Positions 17,033 through 25,521 of a stretch of 64,000 nucleotides of DNA are shown here, one piece after another. Position 1 is the first letter of the stretch. Every line of letters starts with the position of its first letter. Position numbers and translations under genes: made by a program. The notes below the pieces were generated by a model. That model was not told the DNA's origin, ran no database searches, and saw only the letters and a list, made by a program, of their open reading frames with translations. Location of the stretch: NCBI RefSeq assembly GCF_001421245.1, contig NZ_LMKE01000001.1, positions 102,612-166,611 on the forward strand, in the 5' to 3' direction. The stretch is from Sphingomonas sp. Leaf10 (lineage in GTDB: Bacteria; Pseudomonadota; Alphaproteobacteria; Sphingomonadales; Sphingomonadaceae).

Positions 17033-18010
17033 TTAAGCCTGCGAAAGATAAGTTGCGACGGTATCGGCATATGCGAAGGGGATGTGCCTTTGATCGCCGC
17101 GCATAGCCCAGCTTTTCCACATCCCAGCCTCGGCGCAATGACCGATAAAGTTAAACGGCCATCCTTCTAACAAACACGCACCGATCGCGATCATGCGATG
17201 CCGGTCGGCTGTTGAAAGATTTTCAAAGGCCGCGTTCTTGGTCGAACGGATAGGTGGCGAGGGATCGGCACCCAAGTAGCGGCTTACAGTTTCCCGGAGG
17301 CGTGCTGAGCGGGGATTCGACGATACAACGCTGAACACCTGTCGTATCAGGTCGAAGTACGCCAAGGGGTGGAGGTCGCGAAGCGGCGGCGGCGGCGCCC
17401 CTGTTCCATACGCCACTGCGCGCATCGCGTGTTCGAGTTGCAACGCTCTTGTATCAGCTGCGGTCACTGGCGATGCACGGCGATCGAAACCGCATTGATG
17501 ACATTGAGGATCGACGCCGCGATGGGGAACGGCGGGCTCTCCGCAGCTAGTGCATCGGTCGTGGAGGATCACGCCATGCCTTGAACACGAAGTTGAGAAA
17601 GCCAGCCGCCAATCCAGACGATAATAGGGTTGAGCATCTTCCTCCAGACACGAGGGGCACCATTGCTGGCCGCCCAATCGCCGTGTCCGGTGATAAACCC
17701 CGAGCGGTAAGACCCAGCGGGTCGCTACCTTGACCCGAACTTCCTCAAATACCACGCCCTCGAACGCCCGCAGGGTCGTTTTTTCCAGGAGCGCAGTGTT
17801 CCGGCCCGTCCGCGAAGCGAGCGACAACAATATGTCGGCAGGGGCAAGGGCATCAATGTCCCTGTTCCATAACTGCCGCCCTGGCCATAGGAGATGGCTA
17901 AATGTCTGGATCTTTTCGCTATTTCCTAAAGCCACTCGTCTTAACCATGACGAGAATAGCTCGTTTGGCTTAGGATTTGGCCGCCAAGGAAGGAGCGAGT
18001 TTACTGTCAA
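17033..18010 (-). CDS. tniQ: Transposition protein TniQ
   Basis: 325 aa, the TnsD/TniQ-family targeting factor that links target DNA to the TniB ATPase. The TniQ domain is clear: LPWRPNPKPNELFSSWLRRVA at the N-terminus, then the zinc-finger pattern WCPSCLEEDA...CSRHGVILHDRCTSCGE...CHQCGF (~residues 145-205). I chose the TTG at 18010 because it overlaps the tniB stop as TTGA; a longer reading from 18067 would overlap tniB by 60 nt. Third gene of tniA-tniB-tniQ. The element has a second TniQ domain in the 2469-3515 fusion. Confidence 0.92.
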   Translation of the reverse strand: MTVNSLLPWRPNPKPNELFSSWLRRVALGNSEKIQTFSHLLWPGRQLWNRDIDALAPADILLSLASRTGRNTALLEKTTLRAFEGVVFEEVRVKVATRWVLPLGVYHRTRRLGGQQWCPSCLEEDAQPYYRLDWRLAFSTSCSRHGVILHDRCTSCGEPAVPHRGVDPQCHQCGFDRRASPVTAADTRALQLEHAMRAVAYGTGAPPPPLRDLHPLAYFDLIRQVFSVVSSNPRSARLRETVSRYLGADPSPPIRSTKNAAFENLSTADRHRMIAIGACLLEGWPFNFIGHCAEAGMWKSWAMRGDQRHIPFAYADTVATYLSQA

Positions 18011-18918
18011 CTGCGATGACCCAAAACAGCTTCGGCCGCTTTCCGCCTGTCCTCGGGGGCGACCCACCCGAGGCCATCTAACAAGTCAGAGTCGATGCGT
18101 TCCGTGCCTGAACGTATCGCTGTCTCAGCGGCTTCCCTGATTAGGCGAGATATCTCGCCGATAGTTCCACCAGAAAGCCCCAAAATTCGCTGCATCGTAT
18201 CTGTCTCCGACAAATTCGATGGTTGCCGCAAAGGCAGTGTGGATTCGATCGTGTTTAAAAGAACCTTGCAGGCGTTGTCACTTTTCCACTTTGGAAGAGG
18301 CCAATGCTCAAAGCGATTGGTGAGCTGCTCGTCGGACTGTAATGCCCTCAAGGCAGATGCAAGGCCACAGCCTATGAGGTGTATTTGAAGTTCGTTCGAG
18401 ATATAGCGGATCAGATTCAGAAATTGCCTCTGCTGCTCGATCCTCCCACCGTGGATGTTATGTAGTTCGTCAACAACAAGGACTTTAAGCTCAACTATTC
18501 TACATATTTTCAGCGTCTGAGCTTGGACGTGACTGAGGACCGCCGTGCGCTGTATGGGAACGTTGAGCTTTTCGAGAATGGCGAGGTAGAATTGTCGCGC
18601 ATCCGGGGTGGGAGGCATTTGAATGTAGATCACCGGGCAGCGGACGGCATCCGCTTCATCATCGTGGACCGGTGGGTTTGCGTCGGTAAATCGACGCACG
18701 AGCATGGTCTTTCCATTGTTCGTTGCTCCTGCGATCAGCATACTCGCAGGCCGGTGTGATCTTGGGCCGTTTAGCAGGGCATCCATCCGGGTCAGGATGC
18801 GCTTTGCGATCCCGTAGGACACGAACGGCTCCCGCGCGAGCGAACTGATTCGTTCATCGTCCGAACTGCCCAAAAGCTCTTTCGCGGTCGGAGTGAGTTC
18901 GCGGGCGCGACCCATCAT
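18007..18918 (-). CDS. tniB: Transposition ATPase TniB (TnsC-like)
   Basis: 303 aa AAA+ ATPase that assembles on target DNA, recruits TniA and provides target immunity. Walker A is GATNNGKT (64-71) and Walker B is VLVVDELHN (~148-156). A sensor-type ELQIHLIGCG and the conserved LPRFE-like region LTNRFEHWPLPKW follow. Its ATG overlaps the tniA stop by 4 nt. Length and order match Tn5053/Tn402. Confidence 0.94.
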   Translation of the reverse strand: MMGRARELTPTAKELLGSSDDERISSLAREPFVSYGIAKRILTRMDALLNGPRSHRPASMLIAGATNNGKTMLVRRFTDANPPVHDDEADAVRCPVIYIQMPPTPDARQFYLAILEKLNVPIQRTAVLSHVQAQTLKICRIVELKVLVVDELHNIHGGRIEQQRQFLNLIRYISNELQIHLIGCGLASALRALQSDEQLTNRFEHWPLPKWKSDNACKVLLNTIESTLPLRQPSNLSETDTMQRILGLSGGTIGEISRLIREAAETAIRSGTERIDSDLLDGLGWVAPEDRRKAAEAVLGHRS

Positions 18919-20687
18919 TCATCAACCTCATAGAATTCGTCGCCTTCCAGGTCATCCGCAGTGATACGACGCCACGGGGAGGCCGAGGCGGGCTCGTGGC
19001 TCTCAGGGCGGGTTTCAGAGTATGATTGGCTGATCTTCGCGCCATTCCGACGCTCATTCGCGAGCCGGCTCTTTCGTGAGGCTTTACGCGCTTCTAGCGA
19101 TTTCTCGACAATCTCCTGCGCAAGTTCAGCAGCGCGGAAAAGCGCAGTCTCGTCATAGTCTCGTTGCCCGCTGGCGCGTAGGAGCTTGCGAGCGTTTTCC
19201 AGTTCCCAAGCCGTTATGCTTGGGCGGGAAATATCGCGCGAACGGACAGGATAATAAATGTTGTCGTCGGGGCAGAGGAACCAAATGCGTGAAACATCAC
19301 GCGGGTCGCGTCGAACAACAAACTTACGTCGCCCCTGGTCGTCCAGATAAGGTCGTAGAATGTCATCCATATATAGGATCCCGCCCCATCTGATGCCCCG
19401 GCGGCTCACAGACCGACGTTCTATCGGTAGGAAATCTATAAGCAGCCTAGCCGGATCACTGATTGGCGTAGGAACGCCTCTCCCTGCCCGCTGTTTGTTC
19501 CCGAATATACCGGCCTGCCATCTCGCGTTTGGCGTCATCCCGTGATGGCTGTGCAGGCTGCAATGATAATGACCTGCAATGAACGTCGCGATCAGCAACT
19601 CCAACTCTTGCATGGTGAGCGACGCCTCTTTCGCGGGGTCGGTGTCGCCTCGTTCGACTATCGAACCGCCGGTCGCGCCGGGCAGGGTTCTTAAGGATCG
19701 CATTGCGGTGCCGATGACGCGCTCTACGATTCCGCCAAAGTGGGGCATCCCTCCGGGTCGGAAGTTGATCGCCATGCCCCAAGCCCGACAACCCAGCTCT
19801 ACAGCCTCCGACCGAAAGTCCGCTCCATTATCAGTATAGATTTCGTCGGGCCGACCATGCGGAAGCCATTTAGGGCTGAGACCGATTCGTGCTGCCCAGC
19901 CGTCTTTCGGCAGGATGCTATGGACGAGGCATAGCCCTACGGATGTGGAGGATGGGGCTTCGAGCGAAAGATAGAAACCGAGCACCGCGCGGGAATATTC
20001 GTCGATCGCCACTGTGATCCAAGGCCGCTCAAGTGGCTGACGGAGCGCCTCGTCCACGACAATGAGATCAACCCGCGTGTGATCGATCTGGATGCGTTGC
20101 AGAGGAAACGTGGTTTCTGGTGTCGAGCCCGATACCAACCCGAACTGTTCCCGCGCTCGCTTAGCGCCCTCGCGCGAGCGAACAATTTGCACTGTTGGAA
20201 TGGCGGCTATGCGTTTTCGCACTGTTTTCTGATCGGGAAGCCTGAGGCCGAGTCGCTCCGTTCGCCGTCGAACTTCCAGAATCGTCTGGGTGATAGTGGG
20301 CCTCATCCGGCTGAGATGATAGGAAGCGATCACATCCGATATGACAGCCTCAACTCGGGGATCGACCATGCTCCTGCCAGACAATGAGGAGCGCCTAAGC
20401 GGTGCTAAATCTGTGAGTCGCCGGGTCGCGCCGTATCTCTTTAGCAAGGTGAATACGGTTCGGATTGAGCAGTTTAGCTCTTCCGCCGCCACGCCGACGT
20501 CACGATACGTTCGCTTGGGAAGCGCGAGGAGCCGATCCAACACGGGCTTTCTGAGCATCGCGATTTTCAGCCGCTCTGGCGACGCCGTTATGTCATCGCC
20601 GTCCACAGTTTCGGCATGGATTGCTGATCCGTCAAAAACTGCCTGTTCTGGCAAGTCGGTCACGGTATCGGCTCCGATTGCTTCCAT
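18915..20687 (-). CDS. tniA: Transposase TniA (TnsB/Mu-type DDE integrase)
   Basis: 590 aa catalytic transposase that cuts and joins the element ends. N-terminal HTH region (TYRDVGVAAEELNCSIRTVFTLL). The retroviral-integrase (rve) core has D202 (IQIDHT), D286 (IYTDNGADF) and E322 (GIVERVIGT), a D-D-35-E triad. A Mu C-terminal-type beta domain follows near GGILYMDDILRPYL. It starts 112 nt from the right end and reads inward, as in Tn7/Tn5053. All catalytic residues are present, so the enzyme is probably active. Confidence 0.95.
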   Translation of the reverse strand: MEAIGADTVTDLPEQAVFDGSAIHAETVDGDDITASPERLKIAMLRKPVLDRLLALPKRTYRDVGVAAEELNCSIRTVFTLLKRYGATRRLTDLAPLRRSSLSGRSMVDPRVEAVISDVIASYHLSRMRPTITQTILEVRRRTERLGLRLPDQKTVRKRIAAIPTVQIVRSREGAKRAREQFGLVSGSTPETTFPLQRIQIDHTRVDLIVVDEALRQPLERPWITVAIDEYSRAVLGFYLSLEAPSSTSVGLCLVHSILPKDGWAARIGLSPKWLPHGRPDEIYTDNGADFRSEAVELGCRAWGMAINFRPGGMPHFGGIVERVIGTAMRSLRTLPGATGGSIVERGDTDPAKEASLTMQELELLIATFIAGHYHCSLHSHHGMTPNARWQAGIFGNKQRAGRGVPTPISDPARLLIDFLPIERRSVSRRGIRWGGILYMDDILRPYLDDQGRRKFVVRRDPRDVSRIWFLCPDDNIYYPVRSRDISRPSITAWELENARKLLRASGQRDYDETALFRAAELAQEIVEKSLEARKASRKSRLANERRNGAKISQSYSETRPESHEPASASPWRRITADDLEGDEFYEVDE

Positions 20688-20705
20688 CGGTGATCGCGAA
20701 GAATC

Positions 20706-20799
20706 CAGTGCAGCTTATCGCTCCCCAAAATGCAGTCAATCGGCGGTAAGATTCGGCTCAAAGCCGTCGCTCAATGCGAGCAAGCATGGGCAGTCCACA
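20706..20799 (-). repeat. Right terminal repeats of the transposon
   Basis: Read inward on the minus strand the end is TGTGGACTGCCC at the comM junction, with GCAT at offset 22 as at the left end. A second motif at 20706-20734 (TGCATTTTGGGGAG...GCTGCACTG) is inverted relative to the left inner motif. The second site lies 44 nt further in, consistent with 22-nt-spaced transposase sites. No 5-bp duplication with the left flank. Confidence 0.55.
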
Positions 20800-21143
20800 T
20801 GAGCGCCGCCGATCTGGTGCTGCCGCCGCCCGCCGAAGGATCGGCGGAAGTCGCGGCGCGGGTCGCGGCGGCGCGGGCGGTGCAGCATGCACGCTATGCC
20901 GGCGATGGTGTCCGGACCAATGCCGAGGCGGATGGCGGCGTGCTGGAACGGGCGGCGACGCTTGACGTGCCGGCGCGTACGCTGCTGGCGCAGGCGGCGG
21001 AGTCGATGCGGTTGTCGGCGCGCGGATTTCACCGCGTGCTGCGGGTCAGCCGGACGATTGCCGATCTGGCGGGAGCGGACGGCATCGGGCGGGCGCATGT
21101 GGCGGAGGCGCTCAGTTATCGGCGGCGTGCACCGATCAACTGA
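20800..21143 (+). pseudogene. comM: comM 3' fragment
   Basis: The last ~113 codons of ComM resume immediately after the transposon. MSAADLVLPPPAEGSAEV is followed by the C-terminal lid domain RVAAARAVQHARYAGDGV and LRVSRTIADLAGADGIGRAHVAEALSYRR, a typical YifB/ComM ending. The upstream part of the reading frame (from 20730) is transposon sequence. Together with 1520-2358 it shows a single disrupted gene whose ATPase centre (Walker B, arginine finger) is deleted, so ComM must be non-functional here. Confidence 0.9.
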
Positions 21144-21209
21144 GCGATTGCGTTCTGCACGCCTGATTGCGACGATGCGGCATCGTAACGATTGGGGGGA
21201 GGTTCTATC

Positions 21210-21668
21210 ATGTACTGGATGACGTTGCCGCTGCGACGCTATGCCGATTTCTCCGGACGGTCGCGCCGCATGGAATATTGGATGTTCGTGCTGGGTTACG
21301 GGATCGTGTTGATCATCCTGGGAGCGATCCTCGGGGTGATGGGCGTGTTATCGTCGAGCATGTCCGACCTACAGTCCGGGGCTGTGAACGGCGCGCTCAT
21401 GCTGCCGATCATCGTCTTCGCTATCATCGGCCTCGGCATCCTTATCCCGTCGATCGCGGTGCAGGTACGCCGGCTGCACGATCGCAACATGAGCGGATGG
21501 TGGCTGCTCGGCGTCTACATCGCCAGCCTCATCCCGTTTGTCGGCTTCTTTGCGTCGATCGGGCTGCTCGTCCTTCTCGCGCTGCCGGGTACGGTCGGTC
21601 CCAACCGTTTCGGTCCGGATCCCAAGGATCCCTATGGCAGTCTGAATGACGCCGACGTCTTCTCCTGA
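21210..21668 (+). CDS. DUF805 family inner-membrane protein
   Basis: 152 aa from the ATG at 21210 (GGGGGAGG upstream). Characteristic DUF805 N-terminus RYADFSGRSRRMEYWMFVL, four hydrophobic segments, the RRLHDRNMSGWW motif before TM3 and the C-terminal PGTVGPNRFGPDPK. Family members are small YhaH-like membrane proteins of unknown function. Single gene between the comM remnant and tRNA-Leu. Confidence 0.88.
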   Translation: MYWMTLPLRRYADFSGRSRRMEYWMFVLGYGIVLIILGAILGVMGVLSSSMSDLQSGAVNGALMLPIIVFAIIGLGILIPSIAVQVRRLHDRNMSGWWLLGVYIASLIPFVGFFASIGLLVLLALPGTVGPNRFGPDPKDPYGSLNDADVFS

Positions 21669-21711
21669 CGGTTGCAGGCGGCATCGCCTTGCGCTAACGG
21701 ACCGCCTGCGT

Positions 21712-21796
21712 GCCCCTGTGGTGAAATTGGTAGACGCGTCCGACTCAAAATCGGATTCCGCAAGGAGTGCTGGTTCGAGCCCGGCCAGGGGCACCA
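21712..21796 (+). tRNA. tRNA-Leu (anticodon CAA)
   Basis: Acceptor arms GCCCCTG / CAGGGGC, D-arm with GAAATTGGTAGACGC, anticodon stem TCCGA/TCGGA around loop CTCAAAA (anticodon CAA). A long class-II variable arm and T-arm GGTTCGAGCCC follow, with CCA encoded at 21794-21796. 85 nt. Confidence 0.95.
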
Positions 21797-21859
21797 AATT
21801 CGCGAACGCCCAATGGTTTACCGGGCGTTAGGCGACGATCTGCCATAAGCGGGGTCGTC

Positions 21860-22231
21860 ATGAACGAATTTGCCACCGACCCACCGGCCGAACGTTCGCG
21901 CCGTGACAGCGTGATCCTGAACGCGCGGATCGAGACCGCCGATCAGATGGTCGAATGCCGGGTCCGCAACCTGTCGCAGACCGGGGCGTGCATCGACAAT
22001 GTCGGCAATCTGCGCGCTGGCGACCGCGTGCTGGTGACGATGGGCATGGTCCATCATGTCGAGGCGAGCGTGCGCTGGGCGAATGGCGGACGGGCCGGAC
22101 TGCATTTCGAAGGTGTCCAGATCGACATCGCCGCCGCCCGGCGTCCGCGGGGCACGGTGGTGGCGGCACCGCGCAACGTCGCGGGATGGCTCGACAATAT
22201 GCACAGCCCCTATCGTCGCGGTGGCGATTGA
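21860..22231 (+). CDS. PilZ-domain protein (c-di-GMP binding)
   Basis: 123 aa, essentially one PilZ domain. The RxxxR-type region RSRRDSVILNARI (~residues 12-24) and the [DN]xSxxG motif NLSQTGACI (~41-49), both needed for cyclic di-GMP binding, are present. The C-terminal strand ends RAGLHFEGVQ. A stand-alone PilZ adaptor probably acts on motility or exopolysaccharide. No partner gene beside it; it converges on the halogenase operon with a 4-nt gap. Confidence 0.88.
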   Translation: MNEFATDPPAERSRRDSVILNARIETADQMVECRVRNLSQTGACIDNVGNLRAGDRVLVTMGMVHHVEASVRWANGGRAGLHFEGVQIDIAAARRPRGTVVAAPRNVAGWLDNMHSPYRRGGD

Positions 22232-22235
22232 TCGT

Positions 22236-23711
22236 TCAGCTTTCGCTGCGGCAGTAACGGTCGAGGAATTGCTGGTGCGTCGGTAATGTCGCGACGGCGG
22301 CGGCGATGTTGCTGCGGAGATCGCCGAGCACTGCCGCCAGCTGACCCGGCGGCATCAGCTTCGCCAGCGGATGGTGACCGTGCGGTTCGAGCCGCTGGCC
22401 GAGCATCACCTGCAACCACGATCCGACGCGGAACAGGTCGTCGGCCGACTGATACGCATGGCCCCCTTCGGCAAACAGCGCGATGCGTTCGGCCAGCGTG
22501 TCGGGCGGAGGCGTCTCGCGGCGCTCCTGCCAAAAGGGTTCGGGCCGCTGGTTCAGGTGATAATGGAGCAGGACGAAGTCGCGCACCGCCTCGATCTCGC
22601 GGCGCGACTGGTCGCTGAAGCGGGCGCGGGCGGCTTCGCCCGGATGACCGAAGGGGAGCAACTGTACGAGACGCGTGAGCGCGATCATCACCAGATGGAT
22701 GCTGGTTGATTCGAGCGGTTCGACGAACCCGCTCGACAGGCTGAGTGCGACGCAATTGCGCTCCCATGTCGCCAGCCGCCGCCCGGTACGAAAGCGGATC
22801 AGGCGTGGCTCGATCAGCGTCCGTCCATCGACAGACGACAGCAGCCGATCGCGCGCGGCATCGTCGCTCAGATGGCTCGAGCTATAGACCAGTCCGTTGC
22901 CGACGCGGTGTTGCAGCGGGATCTGCCAGCGCCAGCCGGCATCGTGCGCGATGGCACGGGTATAGGGCGGGGCGGGGCCGGTCGCCGCGGTCTGCACCGC
23001 CAGCGCGCGGTCGGTCGGCAGCCAGTGGCTCCAATCCTCGAACCCCACGCCCAGCGCCTGTTCGATCAGCAGCGCGCGAAAACCGGTGCAGTCGAGGAAG
23101 AGGTCGCCCGTGACCCGCCGCCCGTCGTCGAGCACCAGCGCTGCGATGTTCCCGCTCTGCCCGTCGAGCTCGACACGGTCGATCCTGCCCTCGATCCGCG
23201 TCAGCCCCTGCGCCTCGCTGTGAGTGCGCAGATAGGCGGCATAGCGGCCGGCATCGAAATGATAGGCATAGTTGAGCGGCGCGTCGGGTCCGGTCGCGAA
23301 CCGCCCGGCCTCGGCGGCTTCATGTTCGAGGCAATAGGCGCCGATCGGCCCTGCCGCGCCTTGTGCGCGCGCCTCCAGCCAGAAATGCTGAAAGTCGCCC
23401 ATCCAGGTCGATCGGCCGACCTCGCCGAACGAGTGGAGATAGCGGTCGCCGTCGCGCGCCCAGTTTTCGAACGCGATGCCCAGTTTGAAGCTGGCACCGG
23501 TCGCGGCCATGAACTCGGCTTCGTCGAGGCCGAGCAGCGCGTGGAAGGAGCGGATGGTGGGGATCGTCGCTTCGCCGACGCCGACCGTGCCGATGTCTTC
23601 GGATTCGACCAAGGTCACCTCGACCAGCGACGCCAGCTGCCGGGTCAGCAACGCGGCGGCGAGCCAGCCAGCGGTACCGCCGCCCGCGATCACGATCCGC
23701 ATGGGGGTCAT
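22236..23711 (-). CDS. FAD-dependent tryptophan halogenase family protein
   Basis: 491 aa. Rossmann FAD motif IAGGGTAGW (8-16), active-site lysine in ASFKLGIAFENW (K76, corresponding to the catalytic Lys of PrnA), halogenase signature WRWQIP (260-265) and the Glu-containing GFVEPLESTSIHLV. All hallmark residues are present, so it should halogenate or at least bind FADH2 and an indole-like substrate. It overlaps the upstream cupin gene by 4 nt. Such halogenases beside TonB receptors in Caulobacterales/Sphingomonadales act on free indoles in known cases (BrvH type). The substrate here is unknown, and no flavin reductase gene is in the window. Confidence 0.93.
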   Translation of the reverse strand: MTPMRIVIAGGGTAGWLAAALLTRQLASLVEVTLVESEDIGTVGVGEATIPTIRSFHALLGLDEAEFMAATGASFKLGIAFENWARDGDRYLHSFGEVGRSTWMGDFQHFWLEARAQGAAGPIGAYCLEHEAAEAGRFATGPDAPLNYAYHFDAGRYAAYLRTHSEAQGLTRIEGRIDRVELDGQSGNIAALVLDDGRRVTGDLFLDCTGFRALLIEQALGVGFEDWSHWLPTDRALAVQTAATGPAPPYTRAIAHDAGWRWQIPLQHRVGNGLVYSSSHLSDDAARDRLLSSVDGRTLIEPRLIRFRTGRRLATWERNCVALSLSSGFVEPLESTSIHLVMIALTRLVQLLPFGHPGEAARARFSDQSRREIEAVRDFVLLHYHLNQRPEPFWQERRETPPPDTLAERIALFAEGGHAYQSADDLFRVGSWLQVMLGQRLEPHGHHPLAKLMPPGQLAAVLGDLRSNIAAAVATLPTHQQFLDRYCRSES

Positions 23712-24721
23712 CGGTTCAGCCTCTGCAACAATCGCGCGCGCAACCGGCGGGCGGCGGGTTCATCGAGCGGGGCGAGATCACCCTGGATCGCAGGCGGCAG
23801 GTGCGCCCGCGCAGCATCGCCGCCGCTCCACACATAATGGTCGAACATCGCGGCCCATGCCGCGCGCTCCGCCGCCGGGCGGTCCCGCAGCGATAGCAGC
23901 GCATGGAGCAGCGTCGTCATCGGGCTGTCGGCGAAGGCGGGGGCGTCGTTCCACCAATAGTTGATCATGGCGTTGAACGGCGACAGCGCCTCGACATTAT
24001 GCCACCACAAGGCCGGGTAGAAGAGCACGTCACCCGGCTCCAGCTCGGCGACCTGCGCATGGGCCAGCGCCTCGGCAACGCGTGGGAAGCGGTCGAGGTC
24101 GGGCGCGCGCAGGTCGACCATGCTCACCACCTGCCCACCGGGGGTGGGTTCGAGGGGACCTGGATAGAGGTTCGCGACCTGATCGGGCGGGAACAGGGTG
24201 AAGCGCCGCCGCCCGACCATGCATGCGGCAAGGTTGTTCGACATGTCGTAATGGGTCGCGGCGGTGGTGCGGTTGCCGATCCAGATGCTGACCATCGGCG
24301 TGGGCGTTCCGGCCGGCCATGGCAGGTCGTTCTCGCCACGCAGGCCGGGGAGGTACAGGTCGAGGTCAGTCGACCCGACATAGATGGCGGGGGCGGCGGG
24401 ATCGTCCAGCCCCGCCGCGATGCGGTCGAGGCAGGCGGACAGGCCGGTGCGCGCCGCTTCGAAATTGAACCCGCTGAAATCGTCGCGGTAGAAAAAACGC
24501 CCGCCCATCGCCGCATCGCCAGTAAGAGCGACGACCGGCCTTCCGCCATCGAACCGCTTGAGATAGGCGATGGCACTGTCGACGCCGGTTTGGCCCGCCG
24601 CGACTAGCGGCCAGTCTGCAGTGAGGCCCCGCAGGACCACCGGCTCGTTCGTCGCGACCAGTGCCGCCGGCGACCAGTCCGCGCTCGCCGCGATCGACTG
24701 GACGATGCGCCGAGCGTTCAC
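23708..24721 (-). CDS. Cupin-like (JmjC/FIH-type) hydroxylase
   Basis: 337 aa. Double-stranded beta-helix protein with the Fe(II) triad visible as THYDMSNNL (H-x-D) and a distal His in ALWWHNVEAL. The 2-oxoglutarate-dependent cupin_8 pattern FPPDQVANLYPGP lies in between. Such proteins are conserved beside SapC and tryptophan halogenase genes in sphingomonads. Coupled by 4-nt overlaps to SapC upstream and halogenase downstream. Substrate unknown; protein or small-molecule hydroxylation is inferred. Confidence 0.88.
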   Translation of the reverse strand: MNARRIVQSIAASADWSPAALVATNEPVVLRGLTADWPLVAAGQTGVDSAIAYLKRFDGGRPVVALTGDAAMGGRFFYRDDFSGFNFEAARTGLSACLDRIAAGLDDPAAPAIYVGSTDLDLYLPGLRGENDLPWPAGTPTPMVSIWIGNRTTAATHYDMSNNLAACMVGRRRFTLFPPDQVANLYPGPLEPTPGGQVVSMVDLRAPDLDRFPRVAEALAHAQVAELEPGDVLFYPALWWHNVEALSPFNAMINYWWNDAPAFADSPMTTLLHALLSLRDRPAAERAAWAAMFDHYVWSGGDAARAHLPPAIQGDLAPLDEPAARRLRARLLQRLNR

Positions 24722-25419
24722 GTGCCGTGCCGCCGTTGCCGGCGCTCGATCAAGCGGGGGATGTTGTCGAGCGAGGCCGACGCCATGAACGCCGCGCGCA
24801 GCGCGCCGCTGCGGTGGAGCGTCGCCAGTGTCTCGGCATCCAGCGCATCAAGCCGGTCGTCGGCGATGACGAGGATGTCGGCAATGGCGCAGGTCTGTCC
24901 GTCGCCCAGATCGACCTCGATCGTGGTCGGGCGCAGCAATTCGGCCGCGTCCCAGGCGGCGAACAGCGGGGCGTTGATGGTTTGCCCTTCCCGAATTACG
25001 GCTAGTACCGCCTCGACATGCGCCAGATAGGGAGCGGTGCCGCCGTGGCGCAGATAGAGCGCCTCCCCCGAGCCGTCGCGCTGCAAGCGGGGGTCGTCGA
25101 GGTCGATGCGGATGCCTTCGCCCGAAGGGTCGGGTGCGAACGGCCCGCGTTGGCGGACGGCGGGAACATAGCTGGCCGACCAGATGCCGTCGGCGCCAAG
25201 AAAGAGATTGTCGTCGGGGTCGAGGCCCAGCAGCGCGACGGCATAGGTGCCGCCGCGATCGTCGCGGCGGAACAGGATCGGATAGTCGCGCTGCGCTGCC
25301 TCGAACTCGTTGGGGAAGAGCAGCACCTGATTGACCGCATCGCCATGCGCGGCACCGTGTTCCACCGCGACGGTCAGGTCGTGATGGTCGACATTGTTGA
25401 GCAGCACGGTGTTCAGCAT
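24718..25419 (-). CDS. SapC family protein
   Basis: 233 aa. It matches the SapC-like pattern by its early HHDLTVAVEHGAAHGDAVNQVLLFPNEF-type region, the YPILFRRDD motif and the QREGPF-like RQRGPFAPDP. No signal peptide; acidic, soluble. The name derives from surface-array proteins but the function in TonB-receptor clusters is unknown. Its start is 102 nt downstream of the TonB receptor stop, with a terminator-like hairpin in the gap, so expression of SapC-cupin-halogenase may be lower than that of the receptor. Confidence 0.85.
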   Translation of the reverse strand: MLNTVLLNNVDHHDLTVAVEHGAAHGDAVNQVLLFPNEFEAAQRDYPILFRRDDRGGTYAVALLGLDPDDNLFLGADGIWSASYVPAVRQRGPFAPDPSGEGIRIDLDDPRLQRDGSGEALYLRHGGTAPYLAHVEAVLAVIREGQTINAPLFAAWDAAELLRPTTIEVDLGDGQTCAIADILVIADDRLDALDAETLATLHRSGALRAAFMASASLDNIPRLIERRQRRHGT

Positions 25420-25471
25420 CGCGATCCTTTGGGCAGCAGGCCGCCATGGTATGAAGGGCAGGTGGCAAAGA

Positions 25472-25503
25472 AAAGAGCCGTCCGGGGGTGCGAACGGCTC
25501 TTT
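25472..25503 (-). terminator. Intra-operon hairpin between TonB receptor and SapC genes
   Basis: On the minus strand AAAGAGCCGT pairs perfectly with ACGGCTCTTT across a 12-nt loop, followed by a short T-run (TTTTC). Position between two co-directional genes suggests partial termination or 3'-end protection of the receptor mRNA. Confidence 0.7.
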
Positions 25504-25521
25504 CCAGTCACTTGACCGCGA

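Larger units (their letters stand above)
2359..20799. mobile_element. Tn5053/Tn7-like transposon in comM carrying a PglZ/DUF499/DUF1156/SNF2 defence operon
   Basis: About 18.4 kb bounded by the two comM fragments. It encodes TniA, TniB and TniQ at the right end. At the left end are a serine resolvase and a TniQ-resolvase-like-HTH fusion protein. The cargo is listed in separate entries. Both comM junctions coincide with a 5'-TGTGG end reading inward (2359 on plus, 20799 on minus). Both have GCAT at offset 22 and share a longer inner inverted motif. The 5-nt flanks (GGTGG left, TGAGC right) do not match, so there is no visible target duplication. G+C of the cargo, and especially of the 2469-3515 gene, is visibly lower than in the flanks. 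Exact ends are inferred from where comM homology stops. Confidence 0.85.

Noticed and set aside
18011..18067. Extended N-terminus for TniQ
   Set aside because: It lies within tniB; the TTG at 18010 gives the usual overlapping stop-start and the family-like beginning.
2375..20739. Transposon ends placed at TGCAT (2380 and 20734) as in Tn5053
   Set aside because: The inner motif is shared, but comM homology stops further out on both sides at TGTGG; the flanks CATAT and GTCAA also show no duplication.
2350..20747. CGGCGGT at 2350-2356 and 20741-20747 as target-site duplication
   Set aside because: The right copy lies inside non-comM sequence 52 nt before comM resumes, so it is a chance 7-mer.
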